Both the position numbers and the translations under genes were made by a program. A DNA stretch of 64,000 nt from Verrucomicrobiota bacterium (GTDB lineage: Bacteria > Verrucomicrobiota > Verrucomicrobiia > Opitutales > Opitutaceae), in the NCBI GenBank assembly GCA_023432225.1, contig JAEYUW010000001.1, positions 1-64,000 on the forward strand. Direction: 5' to 3'. Below the pieces are notes generated by a model that was not told the origin of the DNA, ran no database searches, and saw nothing but the letters and a program-made list of their open reading frames with translations. Shown here piece after piece: positions 8,403 to 16,582 of the stretch. How positions within the stretch are numbered: position 1 is the stretch's first letter; each line of letters starts with the position of its first letter.

Positions 8403-10241
8403 ATGGTTAGCCCCAACTCGTCCACGCCGGGCGGCAACCCCGGAAGCGCTAGCGCTTCGTCGCCCGCCATCACCACCATTCCTGACGTAGTCATCCGACT
8501 CGCGGGCAACTCGCAGGACGGCATTCAGTCCGTCGGCGGTTTTCTCGCCCGGCTCGCTGGACGCAGCGACCAGGAAGTCATGACCTACATGACGATCCCC
8601 GCCACGATCTCGGGCGGCCCGTCGATCTTCCAAGTCCGCATGGGCACCGGCGACATCCTGTCGTCCGGCGATCAAGCCGACTTCCTCGTCGCGTTCTACC
8701 AACACAGCTACGAAGCGCACATCGGCGCGCTGCGTCCCGGCGGCGTGTTGATCTACGACAGCGACCACGTGAAGCCGAACGCGGAGGACCGCCGCTTCAC
8801 CCACGTCGGCATCCCGATCACCTCGGCCACCGTCGAAGCCGTCGGCGGCACGGGCAAGGACAAGGGCAAAAACATTTTCGTGCTCGGCCTGATCGCGCGC
8901 ATCTTCGACCTCGACGTGCCGAAGCTCTCGCAGCTCATCAAAGAGCGCCTCGGTGGCCGCGGCGACGAAGCCGTGCGCAACGCCATGCTGGCCTTCGATG
9001 CCGGTTATGCGCACCCGGTCGAGAACCTGATCGGTCACCTTTACCGTTTCGCGAACACCACCTCGAGCGGCGAAAAGACCACGCGCCCGGCCGTCACGAT
9101 GGACGGCAACACCGCGATGGTTTACGGCCTGCTCGCCGCCGGCGTCCGCTACGGCGCGGCGTATCCGATCACGCCGTGGTCCTCGATCATGGAAATCCTC
9201 CGCACGGAGCTGCCGAAATACGGCGGCCTGTTCGTGCAAGCCGAGGACGAGATCGCGGCGGTTTCCCACGCCATCGGCTTCGCCTACGCCGGCCACCTGT
9301 CGATCACCGGCAGTTCCGGCCCGGGCCTCTCGCTGAAGATGGAAGCGCTCGGCTGGGCCGGCATGGCGGAAATCCCGCTGATCTGCATCAACGTCCAGCG
9401 TGGCGGCCCATCGACGGGCATGCCGACCAGCGTCGAGCAATCGGACCTTCTTCAGGCGCTCTACGGCTCGCACGGCGACAGCCCGCGCGTCGTGCTCGCG
9501 CCGAAGGATGTCGAAGACTGTTTCTACATCGCGATGGAAGCCGCGCGGATCGCGAAGGAGTTTTCCACGCCGGTCATCATTCTCACCGACCAAGCACTCG
9601 CGACGCGCATCGAGGCGTTCGAGGAGCCCGACCTGAAGGCGATCGTCAAAGAGCCCGTGCTCGACCTCACGCCCGCGCCGGTCGACTACAAGCCCTACCC
9701 GCTCGAGAAATGGCCGCGTCACGTGCCGCCCGGCACGCGCATGCTTTCGGGCAAATACCCGACGGTCACCGGTCTCGAGCACGACGAAGCGGGCCACCCG
9801 TCCGCCAGCCCGGTCGTGCACGCGAAGATGAACGCGCGCCGCCGAGAGAAGATCAAAGCCGTCGCGAAGACGCTGCCCGCGCACGAAGTCTACGGCGACC
9901 AGGAAGGCGACGTGCTCGTCATCGGCTGGTGCTCGACCTTCGGCCCGATTCGCGAGGCCGTGAACCAACTGCGCAAAGGCGAAAAGCCGATCAAGGTCGG
10001 CCAACTTCACCTGCGCCATCTCGCGCCGTTCGCGCCGGGCCTCCCGGAGATTTTCGCGCGCTACAAGAAGATCGTCGTGTGCGAGATCAACGACGAAGGC
10101 CTGCACGGCTACGGCCAGCTCGCGATGCTCCTGCGCGGCGCATTCGCCAACCCCGGCATCGTCAGCGTCTGCAAGACCGACGGCCTGACGTTCAAGGTCC
10201 GCGAGATCGTCGCGGGCGTTCAAAAGCACCTCCAAGCCTGA
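8403..10241 (+). CDS. korA: 2-oxoacid:ferredoxin oxidoreductase, fused gamma-alpha subunit
   Basis: 612 residues. The first 25 are a Ser/Pro-rich leader; then comes a gamma-type domain (about 27-215: VVIRLAGNSQDGIQSVGGFLARLAG). The alpha (pyrimidine-binding) domain starts near 235 (MDGNTAMVYGLLAAGVRYGAAYPITPWSSI), followed by domain II and a C-terminal domain (VLVIGWCSTFGPI...). This gamma-alpha fusion with a separate beta subunit is the usual layout of 2-oxoglutarate:ferredoxin oxidoreductase. The enzyme converts a 2-oxoacid plus CoA into acyl-CoA, CO2 and reduced ferredoxin. The beta gene follows after 13 bases. 2-oxoglutarate is the likeliest substrate, but pyruvate or another 2-oxoacid cannot be excluded. 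Confidence 0.9.
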   Translation: MVSPNSSTPGGNPGSASASSPAITTIPDVVIRLAGNSQDGIQSVGGFLARLAGRSDQEVMTYMTIPATISGGPSIFQVRMGTGDILSSGDQADFLVAFYQHSYEAHIGALRPGGVLIYDSDHVKPNAEDRRFTHVGIPITSATVEAVGGTGKDKGKNIFVLGLIARIFDLDVPKLSQLIKERLGGRGDEAVRNAMLAFDAGYAHPVENLIGHLYRFANTTSSGEKTTRPAVTMDGNTAMVYGLLAAGVRYGAAYPITPWSSIMEILRTELPKYGGLFVQAEDEIAAVSHAIGFAYAGHLSITGSSGPGLSLKMEALGWAGMAEIPLICINVQRGGPSTGMPTSVEQSDLLQALYGSHGDSPRVVLAPKDVEDCFYIAMEAARIAKEFSTPVIILTDQALATRIEAFEEPDLKAIVKEPVLDLTPAPVDYKPYPLEKWPRHVPPGTRMLSGKYPTVTGLEHDEAGHPSASPVVHAKMNARRREKIKAVAKTLPAHEVYGDQEGDVLVIGWCSTFGPIREAVNQLRKGEKPIKVGQLHLRHLAPFAPGLPEIFARYKKIVVCEINDEGLHGYGQLAMLLRGAFANPGIVSVCKTDGLTFKVREIVAGVQKHLQA

Positions 10242-10254
10242 CCCCTTCCACGCC

Positions 10255-11220
10255 ATGAGTTCTGAATCTACCCTCGCCACCCCGCCCGTCGAAATCCCTG
10301 CTGCCGGCGGCCCGGGCCGCGCGCCGCTCGCGAAGAAAACGCTCGTGTCCGATCACCCGACGTGGTGCCCGGGCTGCGGCGACTTCGCCGTGCTGGCCTC
10401 GTTCTACAAGGTCCTCGAGAAACTGAATTACCCGCAGGAAAGCATCGTGACGTTCGCCGGCATCGGCTGCTCGTCGCGCTTCCCGTATTTCGTCAACAGC
10501 CACGGCGGCCACTTCATCCACGGCCGCTCGCTGCCGTTCGCCGCCGCGATCTCGCTCGGTCGCGACGATCTGCACGTCTTCGCCTTCGGCGGCGACGGCG
10601 ACGGTTTTTCCATCGGCGGCAACCACCTGTTCCACGCCGCGCGCAAGAACACCAAGATGACCTACGTCATCATGGACAACTCGGTCTACGGCCTGACCAA
10701 GAAGCAGACCTCGCCCACCTCGCCCATCGGTTTCAAATCGAAGACCGATCCGTGGGGCGCCATGGAGCAACCGGTCAACCCGATGAAGACGCTGCTCACC
10801 GCCGGCGCGACCTTCGTCGCCCGCTCGCACGCGACGCAGGTCAATCACATGATCGAGATGATGCACCGCGCCGCGCTGCACGACGGCTTCTCGGTCGTCG
10901 AGATCCTCTCGGAGTGCGTCGAGTTCAACGAAGGCGCGTTCGACGCCGCGAATCCGCGCAAGGGCGGCAAGTGGCAGACGATCGAGCTGAAGAAAAACGA
11001 CGGCACGCCCGAGGACGCCGCGCGCCACGACCCGACCGACGAGTTCGCCGCGATGAAATACGCGCTCGCTCCGTGGCCCGGCCACTTCGGTGTTTTCTAC
11101 GAGGTCAAGCGCCCGACGAAAAACCAGCTCGAGCGCGATCTCATCAACCGCACGCGCGAAAAAACGAAGGGCGCCTCCGCGCTCCAGCTCCTCGAGGGCA
11201 CGTTCGCGAAGATGCGCTGA
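10255..11220 (+). CDS. korB: 2-oxoacid:ferredoxin oxidoreductase, beta subunit
   Basis: 321 residues. Cys38 and Cys41 (WCPGCGD), Cys72 and Cys221 have the spacing of the [4Fe-4S] ligands of archaeal-type two-subunit oxidoreductases. GGDGDGFSIGGNH (113-123) is the thiamine diphosphate/Mg motif, and the YGLTKKQTSPTS loop is typical of the beta subunit. It works with KorA to pass electrons to ferredoxin. The start lies 13 bases after the korA stop, so the two genes form one operon, ended by the hairpin at 11247-11281. Confidence 0.92.
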   Translation: MSSESTLATPPVEIPAAGGPGRAPLAKKTLVSDHPTWCPGCGDFAVLASFYKVLEKLNYPQESIVTFAGIGCSSRFPYFVNSHGGHFIHGRSLPFAAAISLGRDDLHVFAFGGDGDGFSIGGNHLFHAARKNTKMTYVIMDNSVYGLTKKQTSPTSPIGFKSKTDPWGAMEQPVNPMKTLLTAGATFVARSHATQVNHMIEMMHRAALHDGFSVVEILSECVEFNEGAFDAANPRKGGKWQTIELKKNDGTPEDAARHDPTDEFAAMKYALAPWPGHFGVFYEVKRPTKNQLERDLINRTREKTKGASALQLLEGTFAKMR

Positions 11221-11246
11221 AGTCTTTGCACTAAGTTACACCCAAA

Positions 11247-11290
11247 AGAGCCGGCGACTGCTTGCGAGCACCGCCGGCTCTTCCATTTCT
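11247..11290. terminator. Terminator between korB and a convergent small gene
   Basis: Perfect 10-bp stem AGAGCCGGCG/CGCCGGCTCT (11247-11256 with 11272-11281), 15-base loop, then a T-rich tail (TCCATTTCT). On the other strand the stem is followed by TTTTGGG, so it may serve both directions. Confidence 0.75.
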
Positions 11291-11311
11291 CCCTGAGAAA
11301 ACTCGAGCGAA

Positions 11312-11542
11312 TCAGGCGGCCCGTCCGTGTTCACATTCGTCGCCGGCAAGAGGCAGCATCCTCGGTGCGGGTGGCCGGTGCGCCATTCCCGCCAGAATTT
11401 CCGCCCGCAGTTCCGCGCCGATGCGCAGGATGACCTCGCACACACGCTCACGGACGACCGGATCGTCCGGCGTCACGGGGCATCCGCGTCGCTCGCTCTC
11501 ATACCAAGTCTCGTCGCGAATGATTTGTTCGATCCGCAGCAT
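11312..11542 (-). CDS. Small conserved-looking protein of unknown function
   Basis: 76 residues from an ATG at 11542. The central part (RDETWYESERRGCPVTPDD, VRERVCEVILRIGAELRAE) has a natural residue balance, unlike the Arg/Ala-rich shadow frames in this DNA. It fills an otherwise empty 500-base gap and ends in front of a terminator that works in its direction. No signal peptide, membrane segment or known motif. The long plus-strand frame across the same place has no domain features. Possible start codons further in cannot be excluded. Confidence 0.45.
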   Translation of the reverse strand: MLRIEQIIRDETWYESERRGCPVTPDDPVVRERVCEVILRIGAELRAEILAGMAHRPPAPRMLPLAGDECEHGRAA

Positions 11543-11726
11543 CTGTCGAAGGAGGACTGGACACTTTGCGCCGTGAGAAACGCGCTGCCCTCGTATCGGT
11601 GCAGCGAACGGGCGGATCAGTCACAGACGTGTCACAGCGGGCAACCCGCGCCCAGCATTGCGCAACTTGAGCCCAGCTTGGACGAAGGATCGGGCGCATA
11701 CTGCCGACAGAAATCCCGTTCACGTC

Positions 11727-12479
11727 ATGAACCTCCAGCGCGATCGCTCCGCGTGGTTGCATGGTCCGGAACAACGGTGTCAGCAACCGCTGCCTCACGT
11801 CGTGCAGCCTCGACGCATCATTTTGCTCGGCGCCCCAGGCGTGGGCAAAGGCACGCAAGCGGCGCTCCTGTCCGCGACGCTCGGCGCCTGTCATCTCTCC
11901 ACCGGCGACATTTTCCGCCTGGCCCGCTCCACCAGCCCCAGCGAACTGACCCCGGGAATGGGGATCGCCATCGAGCGCATGAAGCGAGGAGAGCTCGTTT
12001 CCGACGAAACCGTCATCCAAATCGTGCGCGAGCGTCTCGGGTGCCTGGCCTGCCGCGGCGGGTTCCTCCTCGATGGCTTTCCACGCACGGTGCCACAAGC
12101 CGCAGTGCTCGACGTGTTGCTCAAACACCAAAACCTGAAGATCGACGCGGTCGTCAGCTACGATTTGCCTGAGCCGGAGCTGATCGCCCGGATCGGCGGC
12201 CGTCGCACCTGCCCGGTCTGCAAAGCCGTTTTTCACACGCAACTCCGCCCGCCGCGAAAAGAGGGAGTCTGCGACACGTGCGGCACTGGCTTGGTGCAGC
12301 GAGAGGACGATCTACCGGGAGCCGTGCATGTCCGGCAGGCGGCCTATCTGGAATCGACCGCCCCGCTTCTCGCCTACTACCGCGAGCAACGCCTGCTCGT
12401 TCACGTGCCGGCGACCGGCGTGCCGGAGGAAGTATTTGGCCGCACCTTGATCGCCCTGGCTGCGCACTTCGAGCGCTGA
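11727..12479 (+). CDS. adk: Adenylate kinase with zinc-type lid
   Basis: 250 residues from the ATG at 11727. P-loop GAPGVGKGTQA (35-45), STGDIFR (58-64) for nucleotide binding, LLDGFPRT (114-121). The lid domain holds four cysteines (162, 165, 182, 185: TCPVC...CDTC), the zinc-binding form. It makes 2 ADP from ATP + AMP. The 30 residues before the P-loop strand are longer than usual for Adk, so translation may really begin at a downstream GTG near 11800. The lid-to-CORE segment reads REDDLPGAVHVRQAAYLEST, a slightly divergent version of the usual pattern. It is alone on its strand, away from the ribosomal protein cluster where adk often lies. Confidence 0.88.
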   Translation: MNLQRDRSAWLHGPEQRCQQPLPHVVQPRRIILLGAPGVGKGTQAALLSATLGACHLSTGDIFRLARSTSPSELTPGMGIAIERMKRGELVSDETVIQIVRERLGCLACRGGFLLDGFPRTVPQAAVLDVLLKHQNLKIDAVVSYDLPEPELIARIGGRRTCPVCKAVFHTQLRPPRKEGVCDTCGTGLVQREDDLPGAVHVRQAAYLESTAPLLAYYREQRLLVHVPATGVPEEVFGRTLIALAAHFER

Positions 12480-12494
12480 GCCGGGCGACTCGGA

Positions 12495-12902
12495 TCATTT
12501 CTTGTCGACGCTGAATTTTCCAGCGCCCGCCACGAGCAACGCCAGGTAGCCCACCAGGTAGACGAACGCTAGTTCGCCGTTCCCTTGACCCGAAAGCTTG
12601 GCCCCATGGGCAATGAAGAACGCCACGCTCATGGTGATCACCAGCATCAGCGCCGCGAGGCGAGTCCAGAGCCCGACGATCAGCAGCAGCGAACAGAAAA
12701 ACTCGGCGCCGATGGCGAGGAGGAGCGCAGGCGTCGAACCAATGCCGAGGACGTCGGGGAACTTGGAGGTGCCTGCGATCAGGTTGCTCAGCTTGCCCCA
12801 GCCGTGCAGCACGGCCATCGAGAGGCCGAGGGCGAGCCGCAGCAGGAGCAGGGCAAGGTCGGAGTTGCTCGGCACGAATTCGAGGCGAAGAAATTTCTGC
12901 AT
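12495..12902 (-). CDS. DoxX-family membrane protein
   Basis: 135 residues with four hydrophobic segments (about 15-38, 55-77, 80-98, 110-128). It shows the DoxX pattern of an N-terminal LLLLRLALGLSMAVLHGWGKL helix, a GIGSTPALLLAIGAEFFCSLLLIVG helix pair and a conserved LAFVYLVGYLALL. DoxX proteins are small inner-membrane proteins, related to quinol oxidase subunits and to redox-stress complexes; the exact role is not predictable. It ends 15 bases from the convergent adk stop. Confidence 0.85.
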   Translation of the reverse strand: MQKFLRLEFVPSNSDLALLLLRLALGLSMAVLHGWGKLSNLIAGTSKFPDVLGIGSTPALLLAIGAEFFCSLLLIVGLWTRLAALMLVITMSVAFFIAHGAKLSGQGNGELAFVYLVGYLALLVAGAGKFSVDKK

Positions 12903-12967
12903 GGCGAAAAGTGGATAGCGCAGATCGACGCGACGGCAAACCTCGCGGGAACTGATTATCGTTGGGC

Positions 12968-12999
12968 AAAAAAAAAGGCGCCGACCACAGTCGGCGCCT
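12968..12999 (-). terminator. Terminator of the Ala-rich repeat protein gene
   Basis: Perfect 10-bp stem AGGCGCCGAC/GTCGGCGCCT (12976-12985 with 12990-12999), four-base loop, and a run of nine A on the plus strand (12968-12976), which is a T run for the minus-strand transcript. Confidence 0.92.
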
Positions 13000-13016
13000 G
13001 AAAATTGTGGAGCAGC

Positions 13017-13961
13017 TTATTCGCCGGAACCGCTACGCGTCGACGTGTCGAGCGGAGTATTGTTCGTCGTGTTGCCCGTGTTACCGGTGTTGCCTGTGTT
13101 GCCAGTGTCACCGGTGCCGCCAGTCCCGGTCCCGGAAGTCGGAGTGGTAACGCTGACGACTTGGGTGACGGTCGTAACGGTCGTCACTGCGGTAGCGGCC
13201 GTTGAGGTCGCCGTAGTCGCAACCGCCACGGCGGAAGCAGCAGCGGCCTGGCCCGCACCCGCGCTGGCGGTCGCCTGGGCTTGAACCGTCTCAGTGCTGG
13301 TGTTCGTCGCAGTCGCAACCGCGGCCACAACCTGCGTCGCAGACGCCGGAGCAGCGGCGCTCACGGCAGCCGTCACCGCGCCCGCCTGAGTGGGAGCCGC
13401 GGCCGCCACGGAGGAGGCCACCGCCGCAGCCTGCGTCGGGGCAACGTTAACAACAGCCGCCGCGACCACCGCGGCCTCGGCCGGGGCAGCCGTCGTCACG
13501 GCAGCGGCAACTTGAGCCGCCTGGGCCGGAACCGCAGCCGCAACGGTCGCCGCGACGGAGGCGGCTTGAGCGGGAGCAGCCGTGGTCACCGCGGCCGCGA
13601 TCTGGGCAGCTTGGGCGGGGGCCACGGTGGAAACGGTTGCGGCAACTGCCGCCGCTTGCGCGGGCGCAGCCGTCGTCACCGCAGCGGCAATTTGGGCGGC
13701 TTGAGCCGGAACGATAGCGGCCACCGTAGCGGCCACCGTCGAGGCCGAAGCCGGATTCGCCGTCGTCGCAATAGAGGCGATCTGCGTCGCCATCGCCGGA
13801 TTGTCCGCCACCAGCTGAGCGAGCGCTTGAGTGTTGTTCGAGGTAGCGGCCGCACGGACTTGCTGAGCAAGGTCCTCAGACAATGCAGGAGTTTCCTGCG
13901 CAAACGAGAAAGCGGTCACAAAAGAGACCACCAAGGCAAGGAGTAGTGAGCGTGTATTCAT
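13017..13961 (-). CDS. Secreted Ala-rich protein with strict 15-residue repeats
   Basis: 314 residues. Signal peptide at 1-21 (TRSLLLALVVSFVTAFSFAQ). From about residue 55 to 205 a proline recurs at exactly 15-residue steps (55, 70, 85, 100, 115, 130, 145, 160, 175, 190, 205), within repeats like PAQAAQIAAAVTTAA. A Thr/Val-rich stretch follows (about 250-270), then a GTG/GDT/GNT tail near 275-300. No cysteine and few charges. The repeats are probably Ala-rich helices separated by prolines, forming a rod or solenoid at the cell surface or outside (inference). I do not recognise a characterised family. A strong terminator ends the gene, which is monocistronic. Confidence 0.85.
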   Translation of the reverse strand: MNTRSLLLALVVSFVTAFSFAQETPALSEDLAQQVRAAATSNNTQALAQLVADNPAMATQIASIATTANPASASTVAATVAAIVPAQAAQIAAAVTTAAPAQAAAVAATVSTVAPAQAAQIAAAVTTAAPAQAASVAATVAAAVPAQAAQVAAAVTTAAPAEAAVVAAAVVNVAPTQAAAVASSVAAAAPTQAGAVTAAVSAAAPASATQVVAAVATATNTSTETVQAQATASAGAGQAAAASAVAVATTATSTAATAVTTVTTVTQVVSVTTPTSGTGTGGTGDTGNTGNTGNTGNTTNNTPLDTSTRSGSGE

Positions 13962-14016
13962 AACTTTAGGTAAGATCTAGGTCAGCGGGTCACGTGCGGG
14001 GATTTGAGGCCGTTCA

Positions 14017-14038
14017 TTTAGGCAAAGCAACGCCTAAA
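14017..14038. other. Hairpin in the gap upstream of the Ala-rich protein gene
   Basis: Stem TTTAGGC/GCCTAAA (14017-14023 with 14032-14038) in the 250-base gap between the divergent Ala-rich protein and VOC genes. There is no T tail, so an operator or leader structure is more likely than a terminator. I see no other clear element in this gap. Confidence 0.3.
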
Positions 14039-14213
14039 GCAAACCTAGGACAAAAACAGCGAAGCGGTCCGGAGCGCACAAACTGTCCTCGCGTCACGCC
14101 GCTCCCCCGCTTCGGAGCCGGGATCTGTCGTGAATCTCGATGACTACCGCCTGACGATTTAGTTGCGTGCACAATTAATTTGATTTCCGCCTGTGTCTCG
14201 ATTGGGTGGCATC

Positions 14214-14705
14214 ATGAAAACCCATCCTCCCATCGATCCCGCTGTCCGTATCGGCCACGTGCATCTGAAAGTGGCCGACCTGCCACGCGCACTCGATTTC
14301 TACTGCGGCGTGCTGGGATTCCAACTGACCCAACGATACGGCGCGCAAGCCGCGTTCGTCTCGGCGGGAGGCTATCACCATCACATCGGCCTGAACACCT
14401 GGGAAAGCGCGGGTGGCCCGCCGCCCGCTGCGGGCACCACCGGACTCTACCATGTCGCCCTGCTCTACCCGAACAGGGCTGCGCTCGCAGATGCGCTTCA
14501 TAGGTTGATGAACGCCCACTGGCCGCTCGACGGTGCATCGGATCACGGCGTCAGCGAGGCGCTCTACCTCCGCGATCCCGATCAAAACGGCTTGGAGCTC
14601 TATCGCGACCGACCGGAAAACGAGTGGCCGCGCACACCCACCGGTGAACTGGCGATGGTGACGCGGCCGCTCGACTTGCGCGCGTTGCTGGCCGAGCGCG
14701 CGTAA
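14214..14705 (+). CDS. VOC-family (glyoxalase/dioxygenase fold) protein
   Basis: 163 residues from the ATG at 14214 (a GTG 21 bases upstream is possible). It begins IGHVHLKVADLPRALDFYCG, with the metal-ligand His of the first beta-alpha-beta-beta-beta module, and has YHHHIGLNTW and LYLRDPDQNGLELYRDRP in the second half. The pattern resembles the CatE/2,3-dihydroxybiphenyl dioxygenase-like subgroup. Substrate unknown. It is convergent with a four-gene operon that encodes three more VOC proteins. Confidence 0.85.
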   Translation: MKTHPPIDPAVRIGHVHLKVADLPRALDFYCGVLGFQLTQRYGAQAAFVSAGGYHHHIGLNTWESAGGPPPAAGTTGLYHVALLYPNRAALADALHRLMNAHWPLDGASDHGVSEALYLRDPDQNGLELYRDRPENEWPRTPTGELAMVTRPLDLRALLAERA

Positions 14706-14721
14706 CGCCAGCCCGCTCGCT

Positions 14722-15153
14722 CTACGCGCACAAGCGCCGAGCCGGCGAGGCCCATCGCCCAATCAGCGATTGCAGGCCTTCAGCGAACTCGTCCGCTTGG
14801 CGCGCGAAGCTCTCGTCTGTCTGCTTGGACGCAGGCAACAGCCAACCGCCAACCAGACATCCACCGTCGGGGCGCGCCCAGACCCGCAACGGCACGTCCG
14901 CCAGCGGTTCTCCTTCCGAACCGAAGCGAAGATCAATCACTCCCACGTGCTCATTCGCCTCCAATTCGACGAACAAGTCGCCAAACGACGTCCACACCCG
15001 CCAGCCGCAGCGCGAGATTTCCAGCTGCGCGCAAAACCGGCTGGCCCAGCGCGGCAGGTTCTCGATGTCGGCAAGGAAGGCGAACACTTCGTCGCGCGAC
15101 GCCGACAGCGTCACGTGCACGGCCCGGACGCGAGACTCTGGGCTCGGTGTCAT
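14722..15153 (-). CDS. SRPBCC-like protein coupled to VOC genes
   Basis: 143 residues from the ATG at 15153, which overlaps the stop of the upstream VOC gene as ATGA. An N-terminal strand (VRAVHVTLSASRDEVFAFLADIENLPRWA) is the START/SRPBCC helix-grip start, and later strands (VGVIDLRFG, PLRVWARPDGGCLVGGWLLP) fit a ligand-binding cup. Ligand unknown. The longer 165-residue frame would use a start inside the VOC gene, which is less likely. It is the last gene of the operon. Confidence 0.7.
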   Translation of the reverse strand: MTPSPESRVRAVHVTLSASRDEVFAFLADIENLPRWASRFCAQLEISRCGWRVWTSFGDLFVELEANEHVGVIDLRFGSEGEPLADVPLRVWARPDGGCLVGGWLLPASKQTDESFARQADEFAEGLQSLIGRWASPARRLCA

Positions 15154-15524
15154 TTCGCGTGGCGGTGATGGATGCACAGCGAATTGCCGTCCGGATCGGC
15201 GATGATCGCCATCCGGCAAACTCCACTGTCCATCGGTTCGATGATGAATTTCACCTTCGCCGCCTTCAGCGCCGCGATCGCCGCATCGAAGTCGGCGACT
15301 TCGAGTGCGACCGCCGGCCCATCAGGTGAAGGCTTCCACTGCTCGGCCGACATGTTGCTGATCGCAAGCGTCGCGGGCCCGATGTCGTATTCGATCCAGT
15401 GCTTGTCGTCGTGCTCGAACACGACGGTCGATTTCAATCCCAACACCTGCTCGTAGAATGCGCGGGCGCGCGGCAGGTCGGTGACGGGATACCCCGTGAA
15501 CGCAATGGCGGTGATGGTGATCAT
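15150..15524 (-). CDS. VOC-family protein
   Basis: 124 residues. It begins ITAIAFTGYPVTDLPRARAFYEQVLGL, the standard first module of single-domain glyoxalase/bleomycin-resistance proteins, and ends GVCRMAIIADPDGNSLCIHH. Usual length for the family. It overlaps the downstream SRPBCC-like gene by four bases, and its ATG is 3 bases from the stop of the preceding VOC gene, so the genes are translationally coupled. Substrate unknown. Confidence 0.88.
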   Translation of the reverse strand: MITITAIAFTGYPVTDLPRARAFYEQVLGLKSTVVFEHDDKHWIEYDIGPATLAISNMSAEQWKPSPDGPAVALEVADFDAAIAALKAAKVKFIIEPMDSGVCRMAIIADPDGNSLCIHHRHAK

Positions 15525-15527
15525 GGC

Positions 15528-15905
15528 TCAGGAATTTTGCTTTCGCTGGTGAAGATAGATCGCGTTGCCGTCCGGGTCCTGAATGGCCGCGCTGCGGCAC
15601 ACCGGAAATTCATTGGGCCCCCACGCGAGCGGCACTCCGGCCGTGCGCAGCGCCTCCAGGGCCTCGTCGAAATTCGTGATCTCAAGTGCCACGCCGGGGC
15701 TGGGCCCCGCGCTGAGGCCGGGCATCGGATAATTCGTGAGCGCCAGTGCCGCCTCGCCCGTGTCGTATTCCAGCCACCACGTGCCCGGCGCGAATTCCAT
15801 TTCGGAGCAGAGCGTCAGCCCCAGCGTCTGGCCGTAGAACGAGCGCGTGCGGGCGACGTTCTTGAAATTAAAAAGGGTGAAAGCGATTCCAGTGACTTTG
15901 AGCAT
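15528..15905 (-). CDS. VOC-family protein
   Basis: 125 residues. VTGIAFTLFNFKNVARTRSFY opens the first module and VCRSAAIQDPDGNAIYLHQR closes the second. It is related to the next gene (15150-15524): both share the KHWIEYD/TWWLEYDTG and GVCRMA/PVCRSA stretches, so they look like a tandem duplication. Substrate unknown. Confidence 0.87.
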   Translation of the reverse strand: MLKVTGIAFTLFNFKNVARTRSFYGQTLGLTLCSEMEFAPGTWWLEYDTGEAALALTNYPMPGLSAGPSPGVALEITNFDEALEALRTAGVPLAWGPNEFPVCRSAAIQDPDGNAIYLHQRKQNS

Positions 15906-15938
15906 GGGATGACAGGTTTGGAGGGGAGGAAAAATGAC

Positions 15939-16328
15939 TCATCGCACCGCCGCGGGATCGAAGTGCGGATTGAAAATCAGACCGATGATGTTGCCGAAAG
16001 GGTCCACGACCGACGCCACCACGATGCCGCCGCCGACCTCGTGCGGTGCCTCGTGTTCGCGCGCACCAAGTGCAATCAGGCGCGCGTGGGCCGCCGCCGC
16101 ATCGTCGACGCCCCAGTAGCCCACTGTGCCCGACGGCAGCGACGCAACAGGCGCATCGGGCACGAGACCAAGCTCAAAACCACCGATGTTGAAGCCGACA
16201 TAAAACGGCTCGTCGAAATACGGCGCCACGCCGAACGCCTGCGCATACCAATCCTTGGCGCGCGTCAGATCAGGGGCGGGAACGAGCAGCGTGCGCAATC
16301 CCCGGGGCAGAGCGGTGGAATCGGACAT
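15939..16328 (-). CDS. VOC-family protein
   Basis: 129 residues. LRTLLVPAPDLTRAKDWYAQAFG and VVASVVDPFGNIIGLIFNPHF are the two half-module signatures. It is less similar to the two following VOC genes than they are to each other. It is the first gene of the minus-strand operon (16328 down to 14722). Substrate unknown. Confidence 0.87.
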   Translation of the reverse strand: MSDSTALPRGLRTLLVPAPDLTRAKDWYAQAFGVAPYFDEPFYVGFNIGGFELGLVPDAPVASLPSGTVGYWGVDDAAAAHARLIALGAREHEAPHEVGGGIVVASVVDPFGNIIGLIFNPHFDPAAVR

Positions 16329-16582
16329 GTGCCCAACGTAGCAGGCGGCTCTGACAACGCTATGTCAGGAGTCCATGCGCGCACGCATCCGCGCAAGCGA
16401 CACAAGGGCCGCATTTCATAGCGCCCATGAACTCCGCTTCTCTCGTGATCGTGACACTGTTTTCATTTTTCAGACTTCCGAGCCAGGCAGACACTGCTGA
16501 TCGACTGGAGCAATCCGGCCAAAAGGGACACCTCGCGCCACCGCTGCCGCGCATCCAACCCCAACGCAGCCGCCCCACTCCC

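Noticed and set aside
8397..10280. 627-codon open frame on the minus strand
   Set aside because: Antisense to korA, which has clear oxidoreductase motifs; the antisense translation is low-complexity.
11678..11702. TTGGAC ... CATACT as an adk promoter
   Set aside because: The spacing is only 13 bases, too short for a normal sigma-70 promoter.
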